Positions 47,695 through 56,328 of a DNA stretch of 64,000 bases are shown piece by piece. Made by a program: the position numbers and the translations under genes. This DNA is from Nocardia rhamnosiphila NBRC 108938 (lineage in GTDB: Bacteria > Actinomycetota > Actinomycetes > Mycobacteriales > Mycobacteriaceae). The notes under the pieces are model-generated. The model did no database searches and had not been told where the DNA came from. It saw nothing but the letters and a program-made list of their open reading frames with translations. The stretch's first letter is position 1; each line of letters begins with the position of its first letter. The DNA is taken from NCBI RefSeq assembly GCF_000720425.1, contig NZ_JOAJ01000005.1:186001-250000 (forward strand). Direction: 5' to 3'.

Positions 47695-49373
47695 TGCGGG
47701 TGATGGCGCAGATGGCGATGGTGATGAATCTCGACAAATGTATCGGCTGCCATACCTGTTCGGTCACCTGCAAACAGGCGTGGACGAACCGGTCGGGCGT
47801 GGAATACGTGTGGTTCAACAATGTGGAGACCCGGCCGGGACAGGGGTATCCGCGCACCTACGAGGATCAGGATCGGTGGCGCGGCGGCTGGGAGCTGAAC
47901 TACCGGGGCAGGCTGCAACTCAAAGGCGGCGGCCGGTTGCGCAAATTGTTCACCATCTTCAGCAATCCCATCCTGCCCGCCCTGAGCGATTACTACGAAC
48001 CATGGACCTACGACTACGAGAATCTGACTACCGCGCCGGCCCAGCGGCACACTCCGGTCGCCCGGCCGAAATCGCTGATCACCGGCCGGGATACGAAAAT
48101 CGAATGGTCGGCGAACTGGGACGACGATCTCGGCGGCGCACCCGAATTCGGCCACCGGGATCCGCTCCTGCGCAAACTTTCCGAACAGGTGCGTTTCGAA
48201 TTCGAGCAGACCTTCATGTTCTATCTGCCGCGGATCTGCGAACACTGCCTGAATCCGTCCTGCGCCGCCTCGTGTCCGTCGGGCGCGATCTACAAACGCA
48301 GCGAGGACGGCATCGTCCTGGTGGACCAGGACCGGTGCCGGGGCTGGCGGATGTGCGTATCGGGCTGCCCGTACAAGAAGGTCTATTTCAACCACCGCAC
48401 CGGGAAAGCCGAGAAGTGCACCTTCTGTTTCCCGCGGGTGGAGGTCGGATTGCCGACCGTCTGCGCCGAGACCTGCGTGGGCCGGCTGCGCTATATCGGG
48501 CTGGTTCTCTACGACGCCGACAAAGTGCTGGAGGCCGCGGCCACCCCGGAGGAACACGGCCTCTACGAAGCGCAGCGGGAGGTGTTCCTCGACCCCGCCG
48601 ACCCCGAGGTGCGGCGCGAGGCCGAACGCGCGGGTATCCCGTGGGACTGGGTGGAGGCCGCCGACCGGTCGCCGATCTATGCGCTGATCAACACCTATAA
48701 GGTCGCGCTGCCCCTGCATCCGGAATACCGCACCATGCCCATGGTCTGGTACATCCCGCCGCTGTCGCCGGTGGTCGATATCGTGCGCGATACCGGCCAC
48801 GACGCCGAGGATCACGGCAATCTCTTCGCCGCGATCGAGGCATTGCGAATTCCGGTGGACTATCTCGCGCAGTTGTTCACCGCGGGCGATCCCGGCCCGG
48901 TGACCGCGATCCTGCGCCGGCTGGCCGCCATGCGCAGCTATATGCGCGATATCAATCTGGGCCGGGAACCACAGGAGCGTATCGCCGAGGCGGTCGGTAT
49001 GTCGGGTGAGCAGATCTACGATATGTTCCGCCTGCTGGCCCTGGCCAAATACGACGAGCGCTATGTGATCCCGCCCGCGCACACCGAATCGGCGCACGGG
49101 CTGGAAGAACTCGCCACCGAATGCAGCCTCGATTACGAGGGCGGTCCGGGAATGACCGGCTCCGGGCCCTTCGGCGAGAATTCGGGCGGGGTCTCGCCCA
49201 TTGCCGTGGAGAACTTCCGGATGCTGCGCAACCGGCAGACCTCCGAGACCGCCACCAGCGTCGGCGGCCACGGCCGGGTGAATCTGCTCAACTGGGACGG
49301 AAAGGTCCCCGACGGGCTGTTCCCGCCGGAGGGGGTAAACCACCGGCCCGGTGACGCCGAGCGGCCGCGATGA
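47694..49373 (+). CDS. narH: Respiratory nitrate reductase beta subunit
   Basis: 559 residues. Electron-transfer subunit with four cysteine clusters: CIGCHTCSVTCK, CEHCLNPSCAASCP, CRGWRMCVSGCP and CTFCFPRVEVGLPTVCAETC. In the third a Trp replaces one Cys, as in E. coli NarH, which makes that cluster a [3Fe-4S]. The C-terminal helical part (RDINLGREPQERIAEAVGM) binds NarG/NarI. It overlaps narG by one base and narJ by four (ATGA). Passes electrons from the NarI haems to NarG. Confidence 0.97.
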   Translation: MRVMAQMAMVMNLDKCIGCHTCSVTCKQAWTNRSGVEYVWFNNVETRPGQGYPRTYEDQDRWRGGWELNYRGRLQLKGGGRLRKLFTIFSNPILPALSDYYEPWTYDYENLTTAPAQRHTPVARPKSLITGRDTKIEWSANWDDDLGGAPEFGHRDPLLRKLSEQVRFEFEQTFMFYLPRICEHCLNPSCAASCPSGAIYKRSEDGIVLVDQDRCRGWRMCVSGCPYKKVYFNHRTGKAEKCTFCFPRVEVGLPTVCAETCVGRLRYIGLVLYDADKVLEAAATPEEHGLYEAQREVFLDPADPEVRREAERAGIPWDWVEAADRSPIYALINTYKVALPLHPEYRTMPMVWYIPPLSPVVDIVRDTGHDAEDHGNLFAAIEALRIPVDYLAQLFTAGDPGPVTAILRRLAAMRSYMRDINLGREPQERIAEAVGMSGEQIYDMFRLLALAKYDERYVIPPAHTESAHGLEELATECSLDYEGGPGMTGSGPFGENSGGVSPIAVENFRMLRNRQTSETATSVGGHGRVNLLNWDGKVPDGLFPPEGVNHRPGDAERPR

Positions 49374-50149
49374 GGGCGACCAGGGCGAATGCCCTCGACC
49401 CGGACACCCGGGCCGCCGCCTGGCAGGTGCAGTCCCTGCTGCTCGGCTATCCGGACGACTCCCTGCGCCGCAATCTCGACCTGCTGAGCACGGTGGCGGC
49501 GACGCTGCCGCCTCCGGTCGGTGCCCCGCTCACCCGGTTCCTCGGCCATGTTCGAACCCGTTCGGTTTTCGAACTCGCCGCCGACTATGTGGCGACCTTC
49601 GACCATCGCAAGCGGTTCAGCCCCTACCTCACGTACTTCGCCTACGGTGACACCCGTAAACGCGGTATCGCCCTGCTGCGGTTCAAGCAGGCGTATCGAG
49701 CGGCCGGGTTGGAGATCTCCGAGGAGGAACTGCCCGACCATCTGTCCGTGGTGCTGGAATTCGCCGCGGCCGATAATGCCGAGACCGGGTCGCGGCTGCT
49801 CACCGAACATCGGGCCGGTCTCGAGGTGATGCGCCGGGGCCTGCGGGACACCGGTTCACCTTGGGCCGATGTCCTCGACTCGGTCACCGCCACCCTCCCG
49901 GCTCTCGCCGGCTCCGAATCGGATGCCGTCGCCCGGCTCATCGCCGCAGGTCCACCGGAGGAAGCCGTTGGCCTGGCGCCGTTCGCCCCGCCGCAGTACC
50001 TCCCCGATCCGGTCGTACCACCGGTCCCCGGCGGCGCCTCCGGAGTCACGGAGGCAGCCGCGGGGTATCCAGGATCGTCGGCATTCGAGGTCGGGATCAG
50101 ACCTCCCCAGCCCGAGAAGCCGCATACGGGTACGGAGGCGCGCCGATGA
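49370..50149 (+). CDS. narJ: Nitrate reductase assembly chaperone NarJ
   Basis: 259 residues, a TorD/NarJ-type helical chaperone: QVQSLLLGYPDDSLRRNLDL, YVATFDHRKRFSPYLTYFAY and GDTRKRGIALLRFKQAYRAA (each in part), EELPDHLSVVLEFAA. It assists insertion of the molybdenum cofactor and membrane docking of NarGH and is not in the final enzyme. The C-terminal ~60 residues are Pro/Gly-rich and poorly conserved. It overlaps narH and narI by four bases each. Confidence 0.93.
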   Translation: MRATRANALDPDTRAAAWQVQSLLLGYPDDSLRRNLDLLSTVAATLPPPVGAPLTRFLGHVRTRSVFELAADYVATFDHRKRFSPYLTYFAYGDTRKRGIALLRFKQAYRAAGLEISEEELPDHLSVVLEFAAADNAETGSRLLTEHRAGLEVMRRGLRDTGSPWADVLDSVTATLPALAGSESDAVARLIAAGPPEEAVGLAPFAPPQYLPDPVVPPVPGGASGVTEAAAGYPGSSAFEVGIRPPQPEKPHTGTEARR

Positions 50150-50910
50150 CCGCCGTGCTGCTCGCCGCACCGGGTGAGAACCTCACCGCGGTCGACATCC
50201 TGCTGTGGGTCGCCCTGCCCTATGCCGCCATCGCGACCTTTCTGGTGGGCCATTACTGGCGCTACCGCTACGACAAATTCGGCTGGACCACCCGTTCGTC
50301 CCAGCTCTACGAGAGCCGCCTGCTGCGCCTGGGCAGCCCGCTGTTCCACTACGGAATCCTGCTGGTGATCGTGGGCCATATCGTCGGTCTGCTGGTCCCG
50401 GAGGGCTGGACCGAGGCCGTCGGTGTCAGCGATTCGGTGTACCACGTGGCCTCCGCCAGTCTCGGGATCGTGGCCGGTCTCGCCACCCTCGCCGGAGCGG
50501 CCATCCTCATCTACCGCCGCCGCACCACCGGACCCGTCTTCTCCGCGACCACCCGCAACGACAAGATCATGTACGTCCTGCTGCTCGGCACGCTGCTGCT
50601 GGGTTTCGGCACTACGCTGGTCAACAATGCCGACAATCACCCGCACGACTACCGGGAGACGGTCTCCCCGTGGTTCCGCTCCATCCTGTCCTTTCGCCCC
50701 GATACCGACCTGATCCTCGCCGCGCCCCTCGGTTTCCAGCTGCACGTGATCGCCGCCTGGCTGCTGTTCGCATTCTGGCCGTTCACTCGGTTGGTCCACG
50801 TGTTCTCGATGCCGATCGGTTACCTGACCAGGCCCTACATCGTCTACCGCAGCCGCGACCGGGAGTTGGGTTCCCGGCCGGAGCGCCGGGGGTGGGAGCG
50901 GATCCAGTAG
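50146..50910 (+). CDS. narI: Respiratory nitrate reductase gamma subunit
   Basis: 254 residues, five membrane helices, cytochrome b that takes electrons from menaquinol. Haem-ligand histidines are expected in LFHYGILLVIVGHIVGLL and in FQLHVIAAWLLF and RLVHVFSMP. The segment YRYDKFGWTTRSSQLYE is typical of the family. The ATG overlaps narJ as ATGA and follows GGAGG. Last gene of the nar operon; base composition drops soon after. Confidence 0.96.
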   Translation: MTAVLLAAPGENLTAVDILLWVALPYAAIATFLVGHYWRYRYDKFGWTTRSSQLYESRLLRLGSPLFHYGILLVIVGHIVGLLVPEGWTEAVGVSDSVYHVASASLGIVAGLATLAGAAILIYRRRTTGPVFSATTRNDKIMYVLLLGTLLLGFGTTLVNNADNHPHDYRETVSPWFRSILSFRPDTDLILAAPLGFQLHVIAAWLLFAFWPFTRLVHVFSMPIGYLTRPYIVYRSRDRELGSRPERRGWERIQ

Positions 50911-51029
50911 GCGTTCATTGTTGTCGGGCCCGAGGTTGATCAGCGGCCACGGTATACGGCGCACCCGAGCCCAGCCGGACGTACACTCGCGATCGTGGTC
51001 GATTCGAATACGGTCAACCGGCAGCAGAG

Positions 51030-51782
51030 ATGAACGCGAAGGGCCCGTTTCCCCCACTGTTTCCTGCTTCGACCGCTGATGCCCTGGCGATTCGGGAGAA
51101 TGATTGGTCGGCTTTCCGGCAGCTCGGAAATTTGGCTGACCATTGGACGATCAAGTACTGGGCTCCAGACCGGATCGGGTATTACTGGTACTTGACTTTC
51201 GAAGACCTCGAGCTGGCCGCTCTCGCGGGGCAGTGTCAGAAGGGCCTCGAACACGACGGCATCGATTTCGTTCCCCGAGATGGCCTGCACCTGACCCTGC
51301 TCGGTCTCGGCCACGCCGACGAGGTATCCGATGAGCAGCTTGCACGGATCATCGCGGTCGCGAGGAATCGCTTGGCCGAGTTCCCGGCCTTCGATCTCGA
51401 AATCGGGCCACTGGCAGGGTCCCGCAGCGCGCTGCGCTTCTCTGTTGCTCCATGGGACGAACTGCTGGAACTCCACCGACTCCTACGTGAGGTTACTGCC
51501 GCCCACCTGCCTTCCTGCGAACTCGCCGAGACCGCGGGCTTCCGACCGCATCTGGGCATCGGATACATCAACAAGCCGGTCGGCGCCGCGGCTCTGATAA
51601 GTGACGTCGAAGGATTGCGCACACTGCGTCCGGTGACTGTCTGCGTTGCCGCTGTCGAATTGGTCGAATTGAGACGAGAAGGGCACGTCTACCGCTGGGC
51701 CGTACGGGACAGATTCGCCTTGCGCTGCGCATCACCCCTCGGACGCCGAGAACCGGCGAGCGTTCGTCGACCAAGTGCGTAG
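51030..51782 (+). CDS. 2H phosphoesterase-like (2'-5' RNA ligase superfamily) protein
   Basis: 250 residues. The fold of the 2H superfamily is suggested by two spaced His motifs: HLT in GLHLTLLGLG (His87-Thr89) and HLG in FRPHLGIGYI (His174-Gly176). The second normally reads HxT or HxS, so the Gly may weaken or alter catalysis. Such enzymes act on 2',5' or cyclic phosphates in RNA or nucleotides; the substrate here is unknown. The last ~50 bases overlap the XRE gene on the other strand. GC content is lower than the flanks and the ribosome binding site is weak. Confidence 0.7.
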   Translation: MNAKGPFPPLFPASTADALAIRENDWSAFRQLGNLADHWTIKYWAPDRIGYYWYLTFEDLELAALAGQCQKGLEHDGIDFVPRDGLHLTLLGLGHADEVSDEQLARIIAVARNRLAEFPAFDLEIGPLAGSRSALRFSVAPWDELLELHRLLREVTAAHLPSCELAETAGFRPHLGIGYINKPVGAAALISDVEGLRTLRPVTVCVAAVELVELRREGHVYRWAVRDRFALRCASPLGRREPASVRRPSA

Positions 51783-52991
51783 TGATTCGAGGTATGCCTG
51801 CGATGCTCGCGAAGGAATCGCCTCGATTGCGTGCCCGAACTCGTGCGCTCGCTGCCAAACGGAACGGATCGGGCGGTCTTTCGACGCCTCGAGGGCTTCG
51901 ATGCCCAACTGGGCCGCACTGTCGATATCGCGCAGGCCGCCTCCGAGCATTGCGGTCGCCCTATCGAGTCGGACGAGCGAATGACTCCACACCGAGTCCG
52001 ACTGCGCGACGTAATCCTCGACCCGTTCGCCGAACTCGAGGCAACGGCGGAAGTCTCCGGCCGAGAGAAATGCTGTAGCTGCGTTGGCCATCAGACGTGC
52101 CTCACCGTAGGCATCGAAGGACAGCGCGGGTGTGAGCCCCGGCCCGGTGCCCAAACTGGCCGCCTTGGCGATCGCCAGATCGATCGCTTCTGCTACACCG
52201 GCAGCATCGCCGACCTTTCCGAGAGCTCGCGCCAGGCCGTTCGAATACAGCCGAACCGACTGTGGGCCATCGTTCGCCGCGTCCAGCCCCTCGTAGGCCA
52301 CTCGAACCGCAGTTGCGTAGTCGCCCTGGTAGTACGCGCAAAAGCTCTCGGTACCTTTTATCCAGGCTCGCAATTCCGCATCGTCCGATAATTCACCGAT
52401 GACGAGCGCTTCCTTACAGTACATCTTGGCATGGCCGAATCTGCCGCGATTCACCGCCATATAAGCGAGAATTCCCGCCAAGCGACCTGCAACCGCGTAC
52501 AAAGAGCGCAACTGAGTCGGATTCCGGCGCTGGCGCAGCATGGCCTCGAGCTGCCGCCGCGCATCGATAACGACTGGGGCGAGACGATAGGGCCCGGCGA
52601 ATTCATAGCGCTCTACAACGTCGTCGACCAAAAGCGCGAGTGCGTCGGGGACCGTTCGGTCCGATTCGATGACACTCAGGTGCTGGATGCGTTGCAGGAT
52701 CTCGGCGGGGTTCTCGAATGAGTCGGTCGAACCGCCTGCGGGTGTCGATGTATTCGGCGCGGAGAGCGCGACCTCGAACCGTGCCTCCTGATCGGGGCCG
52801 AGGTCGCGCAGCAGATCGTCCATGCGCGCGGCGAACTTACCTGACAGTTCGATACTTTCGCGACGCCCTTCCCACTTGCGTACAACCCCCACAGTGAATC
52901 CCGCCGTCTCGGCAAAGTCCTCCTGAGTAACACGCAGCGCAGCGGTCCGGAGGGCACGAACCTCTACCCCTGTCCATCTGGTCACGATCAT
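51732..52991 (-). CDS. XRE regulator with helical-repeat C-terminus
   Basis: 419 residues. N-terminal Xre-type HTH (~8-60): RALRTAALRVTQEDFAETAG and FTVGVVRKWEGRRESIELSG. The remainder is helical with TPR-like segments, such as GRFGHAKMYCKEALVIGEL, GDYATAVRVAYEGLDAAND and GDFRRCLEFGERVEDY. Similar proteins in Streptomyces and Nocardia pair with small nearby genes and may sense a peptide or small molecule; this is inference. I chose ATG 52991; the frame is open to 53102. It faces away from the small genes at 53171-54105, which share its upstream region. Confidence 0.8.
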   Translation of the reverse strand: MIVTRWTGVEVRALRTAALRVTQEDFAETAGFTVGVVRKWEGRRESIELSGKFAARMDDLLRDLGPDQEARFEVALSAPNTSTPAGGSTDSFENPAEILQRIQHLSVIESDRTVPDALALLVDDVVERYEFAGPYRLAPVVIDARRQLEAMLRQRRNPTQLRSLYAVAGRLAGILAYMAVNRGRFGHAKMYCKEALVIGELSDDAELRAWIKGTESFCAYYQGDYATAVRVAYEGLDAANDGPQSVRLYSNGLARALGKVGDAAGVAEAIDLAIAKAASLGTGPGLTPALSFDAYGEARLMANAATAFLSAGDFRRCLEFGERVEDYVAQSDSVWSHSLVRLDRATAMLGGGLRDIDSAAQLGIEALEASKDRPIRSVWQRAHEFGHAIEAIPSRASQAYLESLRTWSTNARRFSASEG

Positions 52992-53101
52992 CGTGCTCAG
53001 CCCCACCTGTGTCGTTTCGCTCGTGAATCTGCAGCGTAGAGGTTCCGTTGTAGTCCCGTGGCTTCTATCGCTCGGAGATCCGGCGAAACCTGGAGCTACC
53101 A

Positions 53102-53135
53102 CCCCGCGTCGGCTGCCGACGGGCCCGGCGCGGGG
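53102..53135. other. Stem-loop in the divergent gap of the island
   Basis: CCCCGCG (53102-53108) pairs with CGCGGGG (53129-53135), enclosing TCGGCTGCCGA, which can form its own small hairpin. It lies between the XRE start and the first small gene, so it may sit in a leader or act as an operator. Confidence 0.4.
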
Positions 53136-53170
53136 TCGGTTTCCACTCCAGACCGACTACGAGGTGACCC

Positions 53171-53410
53171 ATGTGCCAAGAACGACTGCCTTTGCCCGTA
53201 AGGGCTCCATCGAACCGTGCGATGGCTGCGACGCTGCGGCTTCGGCGGGCCGGGGAGTGCGCAGACCTCAACACACTCGAACGTGTAGCTGCCGGCCTGC
53301 GCAACCTTGATTCGGTGCCGCGCAGGGAGGTCCGAACGCAGCACGAGATAGACGGTGTCATTGCTCGATACCGGGCCGCTCGGTCCAAGGAGTTGGGCAA
53401 TGACGATTGA
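53171..53410 (+). CDS. Small helical hypothetical protein
   Basis: 79 residues, Arg-rich and mostly helical (LRRAGECADLNTLERVAAGL and DGVIARYRAARSKELGNDD). No family recognised. GAGGTG precedes the ATG by four bases. Its end overlaps the start of the next gene by 11 bases, which supports both being real and coupled. First gene facing away from the XRE regulator. Confidence 0.5.
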   Translation: MCQERLPLPVRAPSNRAMAATLRLRRAGECADLNTLERVAAGLRNLDSVPRREVRTQHEIDGVIARYRAARSKELGNDD

Positions 53411-53846
53411 GGGTTTGTGTTCGTGTGGCGACGAACCGTGGGTCGTACTGGGGATGCTCACTGTTTCGAGGTGCGACGAAGATGGCTTGATCGTGCGCTG
53501 CCCGGATTCGCTGCACTGCCTCCGCGGTGCCGCTGTCGTCGATGGTCGCATCGGTGAGCAGCACCGAAATGTCCCCGGCGTTTGCCCGTGGCTGGGCATG
53601 CGGGTGCGTCTCCACCCACCTGAATGTGGTTGTCCGGCCCGCATAACAACGCGTCAGCTGCGGATCGTGCTACGGGCCGGTTGCCATCCTCGAGGAGAGA
53701 TACGTTCTGTGCCCTGTCCGGGTTGCAAGTGCTTCGTGTCCACACCGGACGGAGTTTTCGAACGGCACGGTGATGGGCGGTGTTCGTGGGCGGGAGTGAA
53801 AGTTGTGGACCAAGGCTTCCCCCCGCCGCTACTGGGACCGGAGTAA
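53400..53846 (+). CDS. Cysteine-rich zinc-ribbon-like hypothetical protein
   Basis: 148 residues with 13 cysteines, several in CxC or CxxC-like spacing: CSCGDEPW (7, 9), CPDSLHC (34, 40), CPW (62), CGCPA (76, 78), CHP (95), CPGCKC (106, 109, 111) and CSW (128). This suggests one or two structural metal sites. No signal peptide and no family known to me. AAGGAG lies seven bases before the ATG. It is the middle gene of the three-gene cluster beside the XRE regulator. Confidence 0.6.
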   Translation: MTIEGLCSCGDEPWVVLGMLTVSRCDEDGLIVRCPDSLHCLRGAAVVDGRIGEQHRNVPGVCPWLGMRVRLHPPECGCPARITTRQLRIVLRAGCHPRGEIRSVPCPGCKCFVSTPDGVFERHGDGRCSWAGVKVVDQGFPPPLLGPE

Positions 53847-53922
53847 GTCCGGGAGTGCTGAAATCTCCCGATATCTTTGCAGGGCGTGCGACGGAATATG
53901 TGCGGGAGGGAAGGAGCTTTGC

Positions 53923-54105
53923 GTGACCGATCTCCCCGCTCTGCTGGCCGTCGCACGGGCTGCAGTCGCCGAGGGTGCGGCACCATTGTCGAGCGCCGTG
54001 CGACGACGACGTTCCGAGCCGCTATGCCTGCGCCGATTCGCCAGCGGCGATCCGGGCCTGGCGGATCGTGTCGACCAGATCCTCGCTGATGACTTCACAG
54101 AATGA
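53923..54105 (+). CDS. Small hypothetical protein
   Basis: 60 residues: VTDLPALLAVARAAVAEGAA then RRRRSEPLCLRRFASGDPGL and ADRVDQILADDFTE. The GTG start has a very strong GGGAAGGAG site six bases upstream, which is the main support. The frame is open further upstream without a start of similar quality. No family recognised. Third gene of the cluster; the thiolase follows after 142 bases. Confidence 0.5.
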   Translation: MTDLPALLAVARAAVAEGAAPLSSAVRRRRSEPLCLRRFASGDPGLADRVDQILADDFTE

Positions 54106-54187
54106 CTGCGGCCAGCCCTATTGAGGAGGGGGCTCGTCGGCTGACCGGCCGGAAGGGTGGAGGCTGGCCGCCGGGTGCGAATGCGTG

Positions 54188-54215
54188 TTAACTTAAATCG
54201 AACGGTCATTAACTT
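54188..54215 (+). promoter_or_regulatory. Direct-repeat site upstream of the thiolase gene
   Basis: TTAACTT occurs at 54188-54194 and 54209-54215, 21 bases apart (two helical turns), in an AT-rich patch followed by TTGACC. The ATG lies 32 bases further. A regulator binding site or promoter is likely; the protein is unknown. Confidence 0.4.
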
Positions 54216-54247
54216 GACCGGCCGGAACGAGCAATTCAGGAGGGACT

Positions 54248-55414
54248 ATGCAGTCCGCCGTCATCGTCGATGTGGTTCGCACGCCGTCCGGGAAGGGTAA
54301 GGCCGGTGGGGGGTTGTCCGGGGTGCACCCGGCGACTCTGCTGGCCGGAGTGCTGAGCGAACTGCTGCAGCGCAACGACCTGGATCCGGCGCTGGTCGAC
54401 GATGTGATCGGCGGCTGCGTGACCCAGAGTGGGGAGCAGGCCTTCAATATCTCCCGGACCGCTGTGCTGGCCGCCGGATTCCCCGAATCGGTACCGGCCA
54501 CCACGGTGGACCGGCAGTGCGGGTCCAGCCAGCAGGCCGCGCATTTCGCCGCGCAGGGCGTGATCGCGGGTGCCTACGATATCGCCATCGCCTGTGGCGT
54601 GGAGTCGATGAGCCGGGTGCCCATGTTCTCCAACGCGCAGGGCCAGGACGCCAATCGCGGTCCCATCGCGCACCGGTACCCGGAGGGCCTGGTGCAGCAG
54701 GGTGTGGCCGCCGAGATCCTGGCGGCCCGCTGGAAGTTCGACCGGGCCACCCTCGACGAATTCGCGGCCCGGTCCCATCGGCTGGCGGCCGAGACCGCCG
54801 CGGCCGGCGGGTTCGACCGGGAACTGGTCGCCGCCGGGGAGCTGACCGCGGACGAGACCATCCGGGCCGGATCCACCCCGGAGAAGCTCGCGGGCCTGAA
54901 GCCGGCGTTCGCCGACGAGCAGTACACGCAGCGGTTCCCGGAGATCAACTGGTCCATCACCCCGGGCAACTCCTCGCCGCTCACCGACGGGGCGTCGGCG
55001 GCGCTCATCATGAGCGAGCAGGCGGCTACGAAGCTCGGTCTGCGCCCGCGGGCGCGCTTCCATTCCTTCGCGGTGGTGGGTGACGATCCGCTGCTCATGC
55101 TGACCGCGCCCGTACCGGCCTCGAAGAAGGTGCTGGAGCGGGCCGGTCTGACAATCGACGATATCGACGCCTACGAGGTCAACGAGGCGTTCGCGCCCGT
55201 GCCGCTGGTCTGGCAGCACGAGCTGAACGCCGACCCGGAGAAGCTGAACCCGCGCGGTGGGGCCATCGCGCTGGGGCACCCGCTGGGCGCTTCGGGAGTG
55301 CGGATCCTGGCCACCATGGTCAACCATCTCGAGCAGACCGGCGGGCGGTACGCGCTGCAGACCATGTGCGAGGCGGGCGGTCTGGCGAACGCCACCATCA
55401 TCGAACGTCTCTGA
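54248..55414 (+). CDS. Thiolase (acetyl-CoA acetyltransferase)
   Basis: 388 residues. Catalytic residues of the thiolase family are all visible: nucleophilic Cys in VDRQCGSSQQA, the NEAFA loop, His in GGAIALGHPLGASG, and the second Cys in MCEAGGLANATI. It cleaves 3-ketoacyl-CoA in beta-oxidation or condenses acyl-CoAs; chain length is unknown. AGGAGG lies five bases before the ATG. It ends at a strong hairpin shared with the NlpC/P60 gene. Codon use returns to the high-GC pattern here, marking the end of the island. Confidence 0.93.
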   Translation: MQSAVIVDVVRTPSGKGKAGGGLSGVHPATLLAGVLSELLQRNDLDPALVDDVIGGCVTQSGEQAFNISRTAVLAAGFPESVPATTVDRQCGSSQQAAHFAAQGVIAGAYDIAIACGVESMSRVPMFSNAQGQDANRGPIAHRYPEGLVQQGVAAEILAARWKFDRATLDEFAARSHRLAAETAAAGGFDRELVAAGELTADETIRAGSTPEKLAGLKPAFADEQYTQRFPEINWSITPGNSSPLTDGASAALIMSEQAATKLGLRPRARFHSFAVVGDDPLLMLTAPVPASKKVLERAGLTIDDIDAYEVNEAFAPVPLVWQHELNADPEKLNPRGGAIALGHPLGASGVRILATMVNHLEQTGGRYALQTMCEAGGLANATIIERL

Positions 55415-55419
55415 TCGCC

Positions 55420-55463
55420 GAATACGCCCCCTCGGGACTTCCCCGCCCCGAGGGGGCGTATTC
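55420..55463. terminator. Bidirectional hairpin terminator
   Basis: Arms at 55420-55435 and 55448-55463 are perfectly complementary over 16 bases around a 12-base loop. It lies five bases after the thiolase stop, between convergent genes. Confidence 0.85.
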
Positions 55464-55537
55464 CGTGGATGCGCCGTGGGCCCGAGGCTGTGGTTCGGGT
55501 TTGCCACCGGTCGATGGGGACCACGGTGCGGCTCGGG

Positions 55538-56080
55538 TCAGAAGCGGCGTGCTCCGACCACGGGCGAATACGACATCGGCGATATCTCCACGGTGGAGGT
55601 CGCGGCGTGGATCACCTGACCGTCTCCGGCGTACAGCGCCGAATGGCCACCACTGCTGTAGGAGATCACATCGCCGACCCGCAGCTGGTCGAGCGGTACC
55701 GGTGTCCCGGCGGAGAGCTGGGACCAGCTGGTGCGCGGTACCTGGACTCCGGCCTGCTGGTACGCCCACTGCACCAGTCCCGAACAGTCGAAAACGTTGG
55801 GTCCGGTACCGCCGGATACGTACGGCGCCCCGAGTTTGCTGCGCGCCGCCGCCACCGCGATATCGCCGACTGCCGGGGCGGGCGCCACCTGCGGGGTGAG
55901 TGCGCCGATGCCGGGGATTTCGGCCGGCAGGGGTATCTGATCGGGAATTTCGAAGGTGCCGAGGCCGGGCAGGGTGACCGGCTGGGCCTGGGCGGGTGCT
56001 GTTGTGCCGAGGATGGCGCCGGCCGCGGCGGCGAATAGGGCCAGTGCGGCGCAGCGCTGACGTATCGGTACAGAATCCAT
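55538..56080 (-). CDS. Secreted NlpC/P60 peptidoglycan hydrolase
   Basis: 180 residues. Signal peptide (RQRCAALALFAAAAGAILG, cleavage near AQAQP), a Pro-rich linker (~35-70), then an NlpC/P60 domain with catalytic Cys in FDCSGLVQWAYQQAG, His in GGHSALYAGDG and a third polar residue in QVIHAATS. It probably cleaves D-iGlu-mDAP bonds in peptidoglycan, like RipA/RipB. It is small for the family and has no coiled-coil regulatory domain. Convergent with the thiolase gene. Confidence 0.9.
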   Translation of the reverse strand: MDSVPIRQRCAALALFAAAAGAILGTTAPAQAQPVTLPGLGTFEIPDQIPLPAEIPGIGALTPQVAPAPAVGDIAVAAARSKLGAPYVSGGTGPNVFDCSGLVQWAYQQAGVQVPRTSWSQLSAGTPVPLDQLRVGDVISYSSGGHSALYAGDGQVIHAATSTVEISPMSYSPVVGARRF

Positions 56081-56328
56081 AATTGCGGTCCTCCGTGCTC
56101 AGGTCGAGAGCCGGCGGGAGCGCCACGGTTTTCATCGCCGAATGCGCGAGGAGAACATCACCGACTGCTCGAACAGCGTTGGAAATACACCACAGCTATA
56201 TGTCGGTCCTGCAAACCCGGGGAGTCATATTTCGCGTGATCGCGCGCCGTGCGGTAAACGACACGGGCAATACGGATCACGAAGAAATAACTATCTATAT
56301 TTCCGCAGCGTAGCGGCCGTGTCCGCAT
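56081..56328. other. Low-GC non-coding stretch
   Basis: About 250 bases between two minus-strand genes, lower in GC over 56150-56310 than the flanks. One plus-strand frame (56083-56313) has no ribosome binding site and no protein-like composition. It should hold the promoter of the NlpC/P60 gene. Confidence 0.35.

Noticed and set aside
50911..51029. tRNA remnant as integration site at the island edge
   Set aside because: TTCGAAT near 51006 recalls a T-loop, but no supporting stem or acceptor arm can be formed.
56083..56313. 76-codon plus-strand frame
   Set aside because: No ribosome binding site, atypical composition, lies in a probable promoter region.
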